DNA of 64,000 nt from UBA7236 sp031372705 (GTDB lineage Bacteria; Bacteroidota; Bacteroidia; Chitinophagales; BACL12), in contig JANMLV010000034.1 in NCBI GenBank assembly GCA_031372705.1, positions 23,802-87,801 on the forward strand, read 5' to 3'. The translations under genes were made by a program, and so were the position numbers. Of the stretch, positions 50,578 through 58,348 are shown piece by piece (within the stretch, counting starts at the first letter, position 1; each line of letters starts with the position of its first letter). The notes beneath the pieces were generated by a model. It was given only the letters and a program-made list of their open reading frames with translations. It was not told where the DNA came from and ran no database searches.

Positions 50578-51264
50578 TTATTTACATTTTTTTACATTCA
50601 AACTTAACTCATCGCTAAATGGATTTGGTCCGTTTGTTTTGTGTGTGGCATCAACACAAAGACCTTTATTAATGGCTGCAAGACAAATTGCAACTAATGC
50701 ACCGGTTGTGGCAAGTGCAATTACACCAATAACAATTGCAACGGTAACGGCAATCGTGATGGTTACCGGTTCTCTGTCTTTATACTCAACTCCTTTAGCG
50801 AATGACTTGTAACGTGCTTGCACATCTTTGTCTTTTCGGTTGCGCAATAAATTGCCGATACGAGCAGCCTCTGCCCCACGAATAACCAAACGGAAGCGAA
50901 CGCCCTGTTCCAAAGCCTCGAATGCTCTTCGGTCCCAATTTGGAGAACCAACTGCAATTGCAATTTCATTTGTTGTTCCTTCAATTGCAGCAAATGCGCG
51001 AATTTGGTAATCCACTTTTCCAAAAGCCATATAATTCCATTTAATTTTAAATGTAACACGACCTTTATCGCCGGGTTTAGGCGCTTGGATTACTGTTGCA
51101 CCGGCAAGAAAACTGTGATTGTCGAATGCAAAGCGACTGAATTTTTTACCGGCAGGAATACGCACTGTGTAAGTGTCAATACCGTTTTTCCAAGTAGGAA
51201 TTGGACCAAATCCATCTGTATCAGCATGGGTTTTGGCTTTGTTTAAAATTGTTGTTTCTGACAT
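50578..51264 (-). CDS. Unknown protein with long hydrophobic C-terminal segment, caspase operon partner
   Basis: A 228-residue protein without signal peptide. Residues 1 to about 130 are predicted beta-rich (Tyr-Thr-Val-Arg-Ile-Pro-Ala-Gly, Val-Thr-Phe-Lys-Ile-Lys-Trp-Asn-Tyr). A basic helical stretch follows (about 130-163, many Arg/Lys), then a 33-residue Ala/Val/Ile/Gly-rich hydrophobic segment (about 167-199) long enough for one long or two short membrane helices, and a short tail with Cys. I do not recognise the family. It is 35 bp downstream of an orthocaspase gene and shares its terminator. A membrane-acting substrate or effector of the protease would fit this layout, but that is inference. 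Confidence 0.65.
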   Translation of the reverse strand: MSETTILNKAKTHADTDGFGPIPTWKNGIDTYTVRIPAGKKFSRFAFDNHSFLAGATVIQAPKPGDKGRVTFKIKWNYMAFGKVDYQIRAFAAIEGTTNEIAIAVGSPNWDRRAFEALEQGVRFRLVIRGAEAARIGNLLRNRKDKDVQARYKSFAKGVEYKDREPVTITIAVTVAIVIGVIALATTGALVAICLAAINKGLCVDATHKTNGPNPFSDELSLNVKKCK

Positions 51265-51299
51265 GTTTTTGATTTTTTAATTGTGATTTAATTTGTGAA

Positions 51300-52229
51300 T
51301 TATTTTTTAGTAATTAATTTTTGCTGAGGGATATGTTTTTTTACCACATTTGTTTTTGCTTTACGTTTTGCTTTTGTAGGTTTTCTTTGAGGTGAAATTG
51401 TTTTAGCAGATAAAAACGCACCTTTAAGAACTTTGATATTACCTTCCGATTGCGGAACTTGCGGAAAACCTTCTTTTAATAATCGACGACGCACTTCAAT
51501 AACAATTTGTTGTAAACTCTTGCGATGTGTTTTTTCACTATTTAATGTTTGTAATAAATGGTAAGTTAGTGCTCCGTTGTATCTACCATTAAAATATGCG
51601 TCGGCAGAAGTTTGATGTGAAGCGCAGCCACTTATTAATCCTACATTAATATTTGAAACCGGTTTTGAAAATGCACGTGCATTGATGTGAGCAGCATTTG
51701 CAGTTTCTACTCTCCAGTTAATATCTGCAGGTGGAATTAAAAATCTTGCGCTGTTATTTGGCTCTTTTGCGACAAAACTTCTATTTTTTAATTGTCGCGT
51801 TAAGCCGCCTGAATGACAACTGTCTGAAACCCAAATAAAGGTTACACCTTCAGGCACTTGACGAAATAAATTATTAAACTCGTTATCTGTTATAAAAGTG
51901 CTTACATCGTCCCAATTAAAATCAAATGGCACAACCGCTTCATCCATTCCATCCACTTCGCCAATTTCGTCACGCGTAGCCAATTGTGTTCCGTGTCCGC
52001 TGTATTGGAAAAACAACCTATCGCCTTTTCTTGCGCCGGTAATTAACCATTTTAAACGTTCCAAAATGTTGCGTTTAGTTGCACGTTCATCTACAAGTAA
52101 TCTTATTTCTTGTTTTGAAAATGCACAGTGTTCCACTAAGTGCTTCGCCATGTCGGTGATGTCGTTAATGCATCCGTTTAAAGGAGCATCGGCATATTTA
52201 TTTATACCAACTAATAATGCTTTGTTCAT
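51300..52229 (-). CDS. Orthocaspase (caspase family cysteine protease, peptidase C14)
   Basis: A 309-residue cytoplasmic protease of the metacaspase type. It begins directly with the caspase fold: Lys-Ala-Leu-Leu-Val-Gly-Ile-Asn-Lys-Tyr, then Asn-Gly-Cys-Ile-Asn-Asp. The catalytic His79 lies in Phe-Gln-Tyr-Ser-Gly-His-Gly-Thr-Gln and the catalytic Cys138 in Ser-Asp-Ser-Cys-His-Ser-Gly-Gly. A Leu-Ile-Ser-Gly-Cys-Ala-Ser-His-Gln segment follows as in other bacterial members. The C-terminal 40 residues are Lys/Arg-rich, a likely cleavage or nucleic-acid-binding tail. Expected to cut after basic residues (family knowledge). The ATG at 52229 is supported by the promoter at 52262-52292; a TTG/ATG further up (52319) would precede it. 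Confidence 0.9.
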   Translation of the reverse strand: MNKALLVGINKYADAPLNGCINDITDMAKHLVEHCAFSKQEIRLLVDERATKRNILERLKWLITGARKGDRLFFQYSGHGTQLATRDEIGEVDGMDEAVVPFDFNWDDVSTFITDNEFNNLFRQVPEGVTFIWVSDSCHSGGLTRQLKNRSFVAKEPNNSARFLIPPADINWRVETANAAHINARAFSKPVSNINVGLISGCASHQTSADAYFNGRYNGALTYHLLQTLNSEKTHRKSLQQIVIEVRRRLLKEGFPQVPQSEGNIKVLKGAFLSAKTISPQRKPTKAKRKAKTNVVKKHIPQQKLITKK

Positions 52230-52261
52230 GTTTGTATTTTTTAATTGTTTAATTAATAACA

Positions 52262-52292
52262 CAAAAATGTGGCAATAATAAAATTCGTGCAA
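52262..52292 (-). promoter_or_regulatory. Promoter of the caspase operon
   Basis: Minus strand TTG at 52292-52290, 20-bp spacer, then CATTTTTG at 52269-52262 (7 of 8 to TAnnTTTG). 32 nt before the ATG at 52229 and just past the terminator of the regulator gene, so the caspase pair is an independent unit. Confidence 0.5.
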
Positions 52293-52320
52293 TAACCAAT
52301 TATGGTGAATGCCAAGCATA

Positions 52321-52355
52321 AAAAAAACCGAAACTTAATCGGTTTCGGTTTTTTT
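52321..52355 (-). terminator. Intrinsic terminator after the response-regulator gene
   Basis: Stem aaaccgaaac with gtttcggttt extended by A7/T7 (52321-52334 with 52342-52355), loop ttaatcg. It ends the minus-strand transcript coming from the protease/two-component genes. Confidence 0.85.
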
Positions 52356-52371
52356 ATAAAGTGAAATAATT

Positions 52372-53013
52372 TTAAGTGAGTTTGTTTTTCAAAGCCTTTG
52401 CAACCGCTTCCGTCATTGAGTTTACATGTAATTTCTTGTAAATCTTTTTAATATGGGTGTGCACAGTGTCGTAGCCAATTTGTAATTCATCGGCTATCAT
52501 TTTATAGCTGGAACCTTTCACTAAATAAGCAAGTACATCTTTTTCTCTGGGACTTAAATTAAAATCATCAGCCGTTTCAAATTTATTTTGCTTTTGAAAT
52601 AATTCTAACACGCGTTTTGCAATTGATGGCGACATAGGCGCGCCACCCAGCGATACTTCTTTTACGGCTTCAATTAGCTGGTCTAACGACTTATTTTTGA
52701 GTAAATAGCCCGATGCTCCGGCACAAATGGCATCAAATATTTTTTGGTCATCGTCAAACACGGTAAGCATTAAAATAGGAAGATCGGTGTTTGTTTTTCT
52801 AATTCTTTTAACGGCTTCAATGCCATTTATTCCGGGTAAATCAATATCCATTAATACGACATTTGGCTGGTGTAATTCAACCAACTCTACTACCTGTGTA
52901 TTATCAGGGTAAGCGCCACAGAACTCAAAGCCGCGCGTTGCATTAAACAAAATGGAAAGTGATTCCCGAATCCTTATATTATCGTCGAATAATAAAACTT
53001 TAATGTTATTCAT
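52372..53013 (-). CDS. LuxR/NarL-type response regulator
   Basis: A 213-residue regulator. Receiver domain 1-120 with the acidic pair Asp10-Asp11, phosphoacceptor Asp56 (Val-Leu-Met-Asp-Ile-Asp-Leu-Pro-Gly), Thr in Met-Leu-Thr-Val and Lys in Leu-Leu-Lys-Asn-Lys. The C-terminal LuxR helix-turn-helix (about 148-210) has Leu-Ser-Pro-Arg-Glu-Lys-Asp-Val-Leu and Thr-Val-His-Thr-His-Ile-Lys-Lys-Ile-Tyr-Lys-Lys-Leu. It pairs with the histidine kinase 53 bp upstream. Targets are unknown; the neighbouring protease genes are candidates. Confidence 0.93.
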   Translation of the reverse strand: MNNIKVLLFDDNIRIRESLSILFNATRGFEFCGAYPDNTQVVELVELHQPNVVLMDIDLPGINGIEAVKRIRKTNTDLPILMLTVFDDDQKIFDAICAGASGYLLKNKSLDQLIEAVKEVSLGGAPMSPSIAKRVLELFQKQNKFETADDFNLSPREKDVLAYLVKGSSYKMIADELQIGYDTVHTHIKKIYKKLHVNSMTEAVAKALKNKLT

Positions 53014-53066
53014 ATTTGTAAAGGTCAGCTATTTTAATTTTTAAATGAATCGCCAATCTTGGGTAA

Positions 53067-54896
53067 TTAAATTGACATGTTTACTGAAATTTTGGTTCCT
53101 TTACCCAAAACACTTTCAACAAGCAACACGGCATTAATTTCTTTTGCTCTGCGTTGTAAATTTATTAAGCCATTACCATTTATGCTTTGCTTTTTACCGA
53201 CTTCAAATCCCTTGCCATTATCCATTAATGTGATATTTAATAACCCATCATTATAATTTGCATTAAAAGTAACTTGCGAAGCTTCTGCATATTTAAACGC
53301 ATTATAAATACTTTCTTTAAAAATGAGGTAAATGTTTTTCCGCTGCTCCATATTTAAACTAATTGCATTTGCTTGAGGGTCAATTACCGATTGATATACT
53401 GTATTTGAAGCTTGTTGCAATTCCGAAGCATAATTTTGAATGCGCAAGAACATTTTTTCTGAGCTGTCGTTATCGGGTTTAATTGCCCAAACAATATCGC
53501 TCATGTTTTCAACGGCTTCACCGCTTACTTCTTCAATTTTTGCCAATAGTAGATTTACTTTATCGGCGTCGTTTTCTTTTTGCAATTTGGTAACGAGTTG
53601 ACTAAAATAGGAAATGCTGCCCAGTGTAGAACCAATATCATCATGCAAATCAGAACTTATGCGCGACCTGTCGGATACTAATTGCTGTTCAAATTCCAAT
53701 TTCTTTTTTAACTGACGACGATTAAACAACAAGAGCAAAATTGCCAAAAGCAAAATTGCGCCAACAATTATTCCGGTGTTGGTTAGTTTTTGTCGTTTTA
53801 TGATTTGCTCTTTCTTTTCAGTTTCGTATACTGTTTGCAACTCGCTAATTTTTGCTTCCTTTTCTTGGTTAAAAACTGAATCGCGATAGGCAATATGCAA
53901 TTGCATCATTATTTCTGCTGAGTCAAATTTACTTTGGTAACTAAATATATTGGAGAGGTATAAATAATTATCTTCAACTACTTCCAGTCGGTTCGCCTTC
54001 AATAATAATTCGTTACTTCTATTAAAATTTGTTGCAGCTTTATAGGGATTCCCTGTTTTGAAATAAAGTATACCTATATTGCTTAAACAAACCCCTAGTT
54101 CCGGTAACTCGTTTACTTCGAATATTTGTTTTGCTAATTCGAAATAAAAAAGAGCGCTATCAAAAATATTCAAATTGTTATAGGCGTTTCCTAAATTATT
54201 GTATATGTTCCCAATATTATCTTGTGCGGCATCTTCGGGAATAGATTTTACAATTTGTTGCAAATAATTTATTGCCTTTCTTGGTTCATTAATATCGATG
54301 TATAAGGAACTTAAGTTTGCCGTCGATTGCAATAAATTAAGCGTATCGCCGGCTTTTTGGGCGATATCAAAGCTTATAGTGTAATACTTTAATGCTGCTG
54401 TGGTGTTTTCGTTTTTTTGATAGGCTATTGCTAGTTGTCCGTTGTATTTCGACAATAACGAACTGTTATTCAATTTTTCGGCTATACGTATTGACTCCAA
54501 ATGATAATATATTGCAGAATCAAATTGTGCAGCATTATGAAATGCACTTCCAATATTAGAATAAACACCTGCAATTTGTTCTTGATTGTTTAATTGCTTG
54601 CGAAAATATAGGCTTTGCTGGTAAAGTTTAACGGCGGCTTCAAAATTACCTTTGTTTTTTTCTAGCAAGCCCAAACGAGTATATCCATCGCCGAGACCTT
54701 TTGTGTAATTAATTTCCTTTGCGAGCGCTATTGCTTTATCGGCTAGTATTTTGGCTGAATCGGGGTTGGTCTTTCGAAAATTAAAGCTTTGCGTATTTAG
54801 CTTGTTAATGTAGGCAGTGTCTATGTTATTGCCAAATGCATTCGCAAGGCAAAGCACAAAAAAGGAAGCCAACGTAATTAAATATTTCAATTGCAT
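53067..54896 (-). CDS. TPR-containing sensor histidine kinase (HisKA_3 type)
   Basis: A 609-residue kinase. Signal peptide about 1-22, a periplasmic array of about seven TPRs (30-350, e.g. Ala-Gly-Val-Tyr-Ser-Asn-Ile-Gly-Ser-Ala-Phe), a coiled coil, a membrane helix near 375-395 followed by Asn-Arg-Arg, then the HisKA_3 box Asp-Leu-His-Asp-Asp-Ile-Gly-Ser with His418 and a HATPase domain (Asp-Asn-Gly-Lys-Gly-Phe, Gly-Asn-Gly-Leu-Ile-Asn-Leu). It phosphorylates the adjacent LuxR-type regulator. TPR periplasmic sensors presumably bind a protein or peptide. The frame extends to a TTG at 54905, but that TTG is the end of a TAAATTTG box, so ATG 54896 is the start. Confidence 0.9.
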   Translation of the reverse strand: MQLKYLITLASFFVLCLANAFGNNIDTAYINKLNTQSFNFRKTNPDSAKILADKAIALAKEINYTKGLGDGYTRLGLLEKNKGNFEAAVKLYQQSLYFRKQLNNQEQIAGVYSNIGSAFHNAAQFDSAIYYHLESIRIAEKLNNSSLLSKYNGQLAIAYQKNENTTAALKYYTISFDIAQKAGDTLNLLQSTANLSSLYIDINEPRKAINYLQQIVKSIPEDAAQDNIGNIYNNLGNAYNNLNIFDSALFYFELAKQIFEVNELPELGVCLSNIGILYFKTGNPYKAATNFNRSNELLLKANRLEVVEDNYLYLSNIFSYQSKFDSAEIMMQLHIAYRDSVFNQEKEAKISELQTVYETEKKEQIIKRQKLTNTGIIVGAILLLAILLLLFNRRQLKKKLEFEQQLVSDRSRISSDLHDDIGSTLGSISYFSQLVTKLQKENDADKVNLLLAKIEEVSGEAVENMSDIVWAIKPDNDSSEKMFLRIQNYASELQQASNTVYQSVIDPQANAISLNMEQRKNIYLIFKESIYNAFKYAEASQVTFNANYNDGLLNITLMDNGKGFEVGKKQSINGNGLINLQRRAKEINAVLLVESVLGKGTKISVNMSI

Positions 54897-54902
54897 TGGC
54901 TT

Positions 54903-54910
54903 CAAATTTA
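54903..54910 (-). promoter_or_regulatory. -7 box (TAAATTTG) of the histidine kinase gene, leaderless geometry
   Basis: Exact TAnnTTTG match on the minus strand, 6 nt before the ATG at 54896; no TTG at -33. It would allow the kinase-regulator pair to be made without the upstream protease genes. Confidence 0.45.
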
Positions 54911-54925
54911 GTATGTATTGTTTAA

Positions 54926-55555
54926 TTAATTATCATCAGATGAATCCGCATCTGTTTGGGAGGTAGTGCCTGAACCTTTTCTCGTTAGGTTTGGCTTCCG
55001 AATATGTACTTCAATAAATTCAAAAGTAGAAGGATCGTAATCTTCAAGATTAAAGCTTCGCTCTGATGAACCCTGAGTTGTATTAGTCAAATTATAATAC
55101 AATATCAATTTATGTTCAGTTGGTAATTCCTCAATAGTAACCGGCTGATTGGTAATGTTTAAATTCACTTTAAAAAACACGTTTACACCTGTTACCGGTG
55201 AGGACTTTATCCAGCAGAATGGCCGAGAATTATCATCTTCAGCAAAAAAGTGGTTAAGGTTTTGATTTAACCGCACTGTTACACTGCCTTGAATTGCATT
55301 ACCATTAAATATTCGAATTGAGATTTTAGACTTATTGGAACTATAATAGAATTTATATGGCTTGCCTTCTGCGGGAGTGGTGGCGTCGGCAGCAAGGGTA
55401 TAGCAAATAATTTGTGTAGTAGGGTCATTAGAATCCGGTGTTTCTGTTTCGTTTTTTAAAACAGCTTTATTTGTTTCAATCATGCCTCTGACCCAGAACC
55501 AACATGTTTTAGTATTATAATCAATAAATATATATGGTTTATTTGCTTCTAACAT
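54926..55555 (-). CDS. Unknown beta-rich protein between subtilase and kinase genes
   Basis: A 209-residue protein with no signal peptide or membrane helix. It appears to be two beta-rich parts (about 1-115 and 120-180) and ends in a Ser/Asp/Thr-rich acidic tail (about 190-209). Repeating phrases such as Tyr-Ile-Phe-Ile-Asp-Tyr, Tyr-Lys-Phe-Tyr-Tyr-Ser-Ser and Lys-Leu-Ile-Leu-Tyr-Tyr-Asn suggest a sandwich fold. I recognise no family. It starts 11 bp after the subtilase stop and ends 29 bp before the kinase start, so it is cotranscribed with the protease and may be its substrate, inhibitor or adaptor. Confidence 0.6.
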   Translation of the reverse strand: MLEANKPYIFIDYNTKTCWFWVRGMIETNKAVLKNETETPDSNDPTTQIICYTLAADATTPAEGKPYKFYYSSNKSKISIRIFNGNAIQGSVTVRLNQNLNHFFAEDDNSRPFCWIKSSPVTGVNVFFKVNLNITNQPVTIEELPTEHKLILYYNLTNTTQGSSERSFNLEDYDPSTFEFIEVHIRKPNLTRKGSGTTSQTDADSSDDN

Positions 55556-55566
55556 GTTTTAGTTGT

Positions 55567-56676
55567 TTAAATTGACGTGGAAAAATATTGTTTATTAACT
55601 CTTGATCTATTGCGCGTTGTAATTGATTCTGTTTGTAATTGCACATTATCCATTAATAGCGAATTGAAATCTTCAGAAGTTGTTTGTAGAATATCTGATT
55701 TGTTTTCATAAATTATAGCACAAATTCCGGCTAGCATTGCGGCTGCTTGACTGCTGCCTGATAACACGGTGTAATCATTTGGACTATTTATGCCGGTCGA
55801 CAAAGTATTTTCACCATAAACGGCAAATTGCTCTTTTACTTTAATTGCCGAATCATTAAAAATTCTTTGTGTGAAAAGTGAAAGATTACCTAGTTTGTCT
55901 TTTGAAACAGCAACAATAACATGCTTCAAATATGCAGGATATGCAAGGCCTGTTTCCGGAAATTTATCACTTTCTCCCTTAAAATATTTAAATCCATTTC
56001 CACCCGAACATATTACAGGAATTTTTTGGAGCCACAAAAAATTAATCAACTTTTGTAAACGGTGATGGGCTGTGCATTGCGGGCGTTTAATGTTATCTAA
56101 TGCATTATAGGCAATCAATACAATGTTTACCTTTTTTTGTTTATCAGATTCCGGCATTGTGGCATTGTATTTTATTATTTGCTCTAGGCCATCAGCAATT
56201 TTCCACCAAGTTGTGTATCCCTCTTTTTCATCGGTTACTTTTATACTGACAATTTTTGCATCCGGTGCAACACCTCTAATTGCCGCTTGTTTTGTTTCTG
56301 TCTTATCTTTAGTAAAGTATGTTGCCTCCCCTTTCGATGCGCAAATAATTCCGGCAAGATGTGTACCATGTCCATGAAAATCCATAGTTGAATTTGTATC
56401 TGTTAAGCCTGCATAATTCATTGAATGAATAACTTTGTCAGCTAATAATACTTGTGTTTCATTTACACCCGTATCCAATAGTCCAATTACAGCTCCTTTT
56501 CCGGTTGCTATTGTCCCGTTTTTTACAGTTACATAATCCTTTGCAGTTTTTAATTCTTCAACATACTGTATCTCATCAGCTTCCAGTTTTAACAATGATA
56601 TTGGTCTTGGATGAACAGAGAAAGCAGTTTGCTTCCGATCAAATGCTTCTATTTCTTCAAAAATAAAACTTCCCAT
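55567..56676 (-). CDS. Cytoplasmic subtilisin-like serine protease (peptidase S8)
   Basis: A 369-residue S8 protease. Catalytic triad: Asp68 in Ile-Gly-Leu-Leu-Asp-Thr-Gly-Val, His103 in His-Gly-His-Gly-Thr-His-Leu-Ala-Gly, Ser309 in Ser-Gly-Ser-Ser-Gln-Ala-Ala-Ala (Gly-Ser-Ser where Gly-Thr-Ser is usual). The oxyanion Asn is in Cys-Ser-Gly-Gly-Asn-Gly. There is no signal peptide, an unusual trait for a subtilase, so it should act inside the cell; the first 55 residues could be a short pro-region. The start at ATG 56676 is supported by a promoter just upstream; an in-frame start at 56724 would lie before it. First gene of the block that runs to the response regulator. Confidence 0.88.
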   Translation of the reverse strand: MGSFIFEEIEAFDRKQTAFSVHPRPISLLKLEADEIQYVEELKTAKDYVTVKNGTIATGKGAVIGLLDTGVNETQVLLADKVIHSMNYAGLTDTNSTMDFHGHGTHLAGIICASKGEATYFTKDKTETKQAAIRGVAPDAKIVSIKVTDEKEGYTTWWKIADGLEQIIKYNATMPESDKQKKVNIVLIAYNALDNIKRPQCTAHHRLQKLINFLWLQKIPVICSGGNGFKYFKGESDKFPETGLAYPAYLKHVIVAVSKDKLGNLSLFTQRIFNDSAIKVKEQFAVYGENTLSTGINSPNDYTVLSGSSQAAAMLAGICAIIYENKSDILQTTSEDFNSLLMDNVQLQTESITTRNRSRVNKQYFSTSI

Positions 56677-56694
56677 AGATGTGTATTTACGCCA

Positions 56695-56724
56695 CAAATC
56701 TAAAGGAATAAAATAAACAACCAA
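56695..56724 (-). promoter_or_regulatory. Promoter of the subtilase/two-component block
   Basis: Minus strand TTG at 56724-56722, 19-bp spacer, then TAGATTTG (56702-56695), an exact -7 box. 18 nt before the subtilase ATG. One of the clearest promoters of the window. Confidence 0.65.
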
Positions 56725-56748
56725 ATAACCAATTCTGGGGATGCCGAT

Positions 56749-57630
56749 TTATTCTGCGCCGGTGTCTGTGTTTCCATTTACATTGCCATGCACAGAAATC
56801 ATTCGCCAACCTTCGGGCAATGGACATTGTTTTTTGCTTTTAGTGCCTGCAATGCGGAGTTGTAGTGCGTTGTTATGCAAATTAACGGTTCCATCTGTAT
56901 GCCCTCCATTGGCAACAGCCAATGCTTTAGTGATTTGCCAATTGCCGCTTGCACTAGAAAAAGTTTTTATTACTTTATTGCATTCGTCATCGGCTTCACC
57001 CATATTGGTGAATAAATTAATGTATTCTTTTTGCCATGAAGGCATATAAGGCACTCCATAGTATTTATTTTTTTTATCAGGACAAGGTTCTGTACCACAG
57101 CAAGGCTCGTTGCAAATGGCACCGTATGCATCATTAATGTGAATCCAAATTTTTTCGTCTTCGCGAAGCGGATAATTAAATGCACTGTGAAATGCATCAA
57201 TAAATTCATTATTGATATGGTCGTTGTGATAATGTGGTACAATAAATTGCAATAAAACGGAATCGCGCTGCATGCCGAATAGTTGTGTAATAACACTGTC
57301 AACTTGTTTTACATCATCAGTTGCCGGACCGGTTCCACGAAAATTGTTGCCGAGGTAATAATTATTATCGTTGCAATCGGAACAAACGTCTACAAAATCG
57401 CCATAGCCGGAACCATAAATCCAAACCGTATCGCCTGTGCCCTTTAACACAAAAATATTTGAAGTAGTCCAAGGGGCATCATTGGCATAAATCATACTAT
57501 GCACTAAGTAAACGGCTTGTTCCACAACGGTTTCGGTGCCATCGTTTAGTTGAGGCAACTCACGTTTTTTACAAGATAGCAACGCACAGGTCATTGCTAT
57601 AATAAAAAAGGAAAAACGAAATAGAATCAT
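56749..57630 (-). CDS. Metallo-beta-lactamase-fold lipoprotein
   Basis: A 293-residue lipoprotein (lipobox Leu-Leu-Ser-Cys20, then Lys-Lys-Arg). The MBL-fold zinc motif is His133-Tyr-His135-Asn-Asp137-His138, preceded by the Val-Pro strand; a later Gly-Gly-His-Thr-Asp-Gly supplies another ligand. Six Cys are scattered in the middle (including Cys-Asn-Glu-Pro-Cys-Cys), so disulfides are likely. The family includes beta-lactamases, glyoxalases and phosphodiesterases; the substrate is unknown. The start ATG overlaps the stop of the upstream gene by 4 bp (ATGA), so it is translationally coupled. Confidence 0.8.
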   Translation of the reverse strand: MILFRFSFFIIAMTCALLSCKKRELPQLNDGTETVVEQAVYLVHSMIYANDAPWTTSNIFVLKGTGDTVWIYGSGYGDFVDVCSDCNDNNYYLGNNFRGTGPATDDVKQVDSVITQLFGMQRDSVLLQFIVPHYHNDHINNEFIDAFHSAFNYPLREDEKIWIHINDAYGAICNEPCCGTEPCPDKKNKYYGVPYMPSWQKEYINLFTNMGEADDECNKVIKTFSSASGNWQITKALAVANGGHTDGTVNLHNNALQLRIAGTKSKKQCPLPEGWRMISVHGNVNGNTDTGAE

Positions 57631-58325
57631 TTATTAAACGCAGTTAATAATTGTTTAGATTGCAATTTTCCCTTATCGTCAAAAGATTCCATTTTAACAT
57701 TACCAACATTTTTTGCCATATACATTGTTGATTTGCTTTTTGATTTAAACATGGTTGATGAAACTTCTGTATCAAAAGTATATTTAATACAACTAAATGT
57801 TCCGGCGGGTGTCGTTACCGATTCGGTTCCTTCAATTTTTCTATTGGTAGTTTTAATTTTTGTTGTCATTAATGGCATACCACTCATGGTAATTGTCATA
57901 GTGCTTTCTGCATCAGGCAAAGTTTGTCCGGCAACGGGATTGGATGGAAATTCCATATATTGGTTTGTTACTTCAATACTAACACCTTCCATGCCTTCAA
58001 ATTGATCTGTGGCAAACATATTGCTCATATCCATATAAAAGGCTTCTTGAGTGCATTTCATGGTAACCTCACCTTTGTTAAGTGATTTATTTTTATCGTC
58101 GAATAATTCAATATTGATTGTTGCTTCCAACCCATCGGCAACATCTTTAATGGCCGTTAATTTGCTTACACTTTTAGATGCAACTTTATCTTTTGCATCA
58201 TAACTCGTCATTTCCCATGAACTGCCAACATTTTGAGGGAAAAAAGAATCGCAAGTATTGTCACTTTTAAAAGCGCTAGCCATCAGTAATACCAATGTGC
58301 ACAGCAATAAGGTGCTATTTTTCAT
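57627..58325 (-). CDS. Exported TapB/DUF3108-like protein
   Basis: A 232-residue exported protein with a signal peptide of about 20 residues. The mature part is beta-rich, from Pro-Gln-Asn-Val-Gly-Ser-Ser-Trp-Glu-Met near the start to Thr-Pro-Ala-Gly-Thr-Phe-Ser-Cys-Ile-Lys-Tyr and Val-Gly-Asn-Val-Lys-Met-Glu near the end. That is the pattern of DUF3108/TapB-like proteins of unknown function in Bacteroidota. The frame begins at a TTG at 58343, but this is the end of a TAAATTTG promoter box, so ATG 58325 is chosen. Overlaps the MBL gene by 4 bp. Confidence 0.65.
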   Translation of the reverse strand: MKNSTLLLCTLVLLMASAFKSDNTCDSFFPQNVGSSWEMTSYDAKDKVASKSVSKLTAIKDVADGLEATINIELFDDKNKSLNKGEVTMKCTQEAFYMDMSNMFATDQFEGMEGVSIEVTNQYMEFPSNPVAGQTLPDAESTMTITMSGMPLMTTKIKTTNRKIEGTESVTTPAGTFSCIKYTFDTEVSSTMFKSKSKSTMYMAKNVGNVKMESFDDKGKLQSKQLLTAFNK

Positions 58326-58340
58326 ATAAAGCAATTTTTT

Positions 58341-58348
58341 CAAATTTA
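58341..58348 (-). promoter_or_regulatory. -7 box (TAAATTTG) of the TapB-like/MBL gene pair
   Basis: Exact TAnnTTTG match on the minus strand, 15 nt before the ATG at 58325, overlapping the mfd stop codon. The pair can therefore be transcribed apart from mfd. Confidence 0.5.

Noticed and set aside
50578..56676. Recently acquired genomic island
   Set aside because: No integrase, transposase, tRNA or flanking direct repeat is visible, and codon use and promoter type look like the surrounding genes, so transfer is not supported by this sequence alone.
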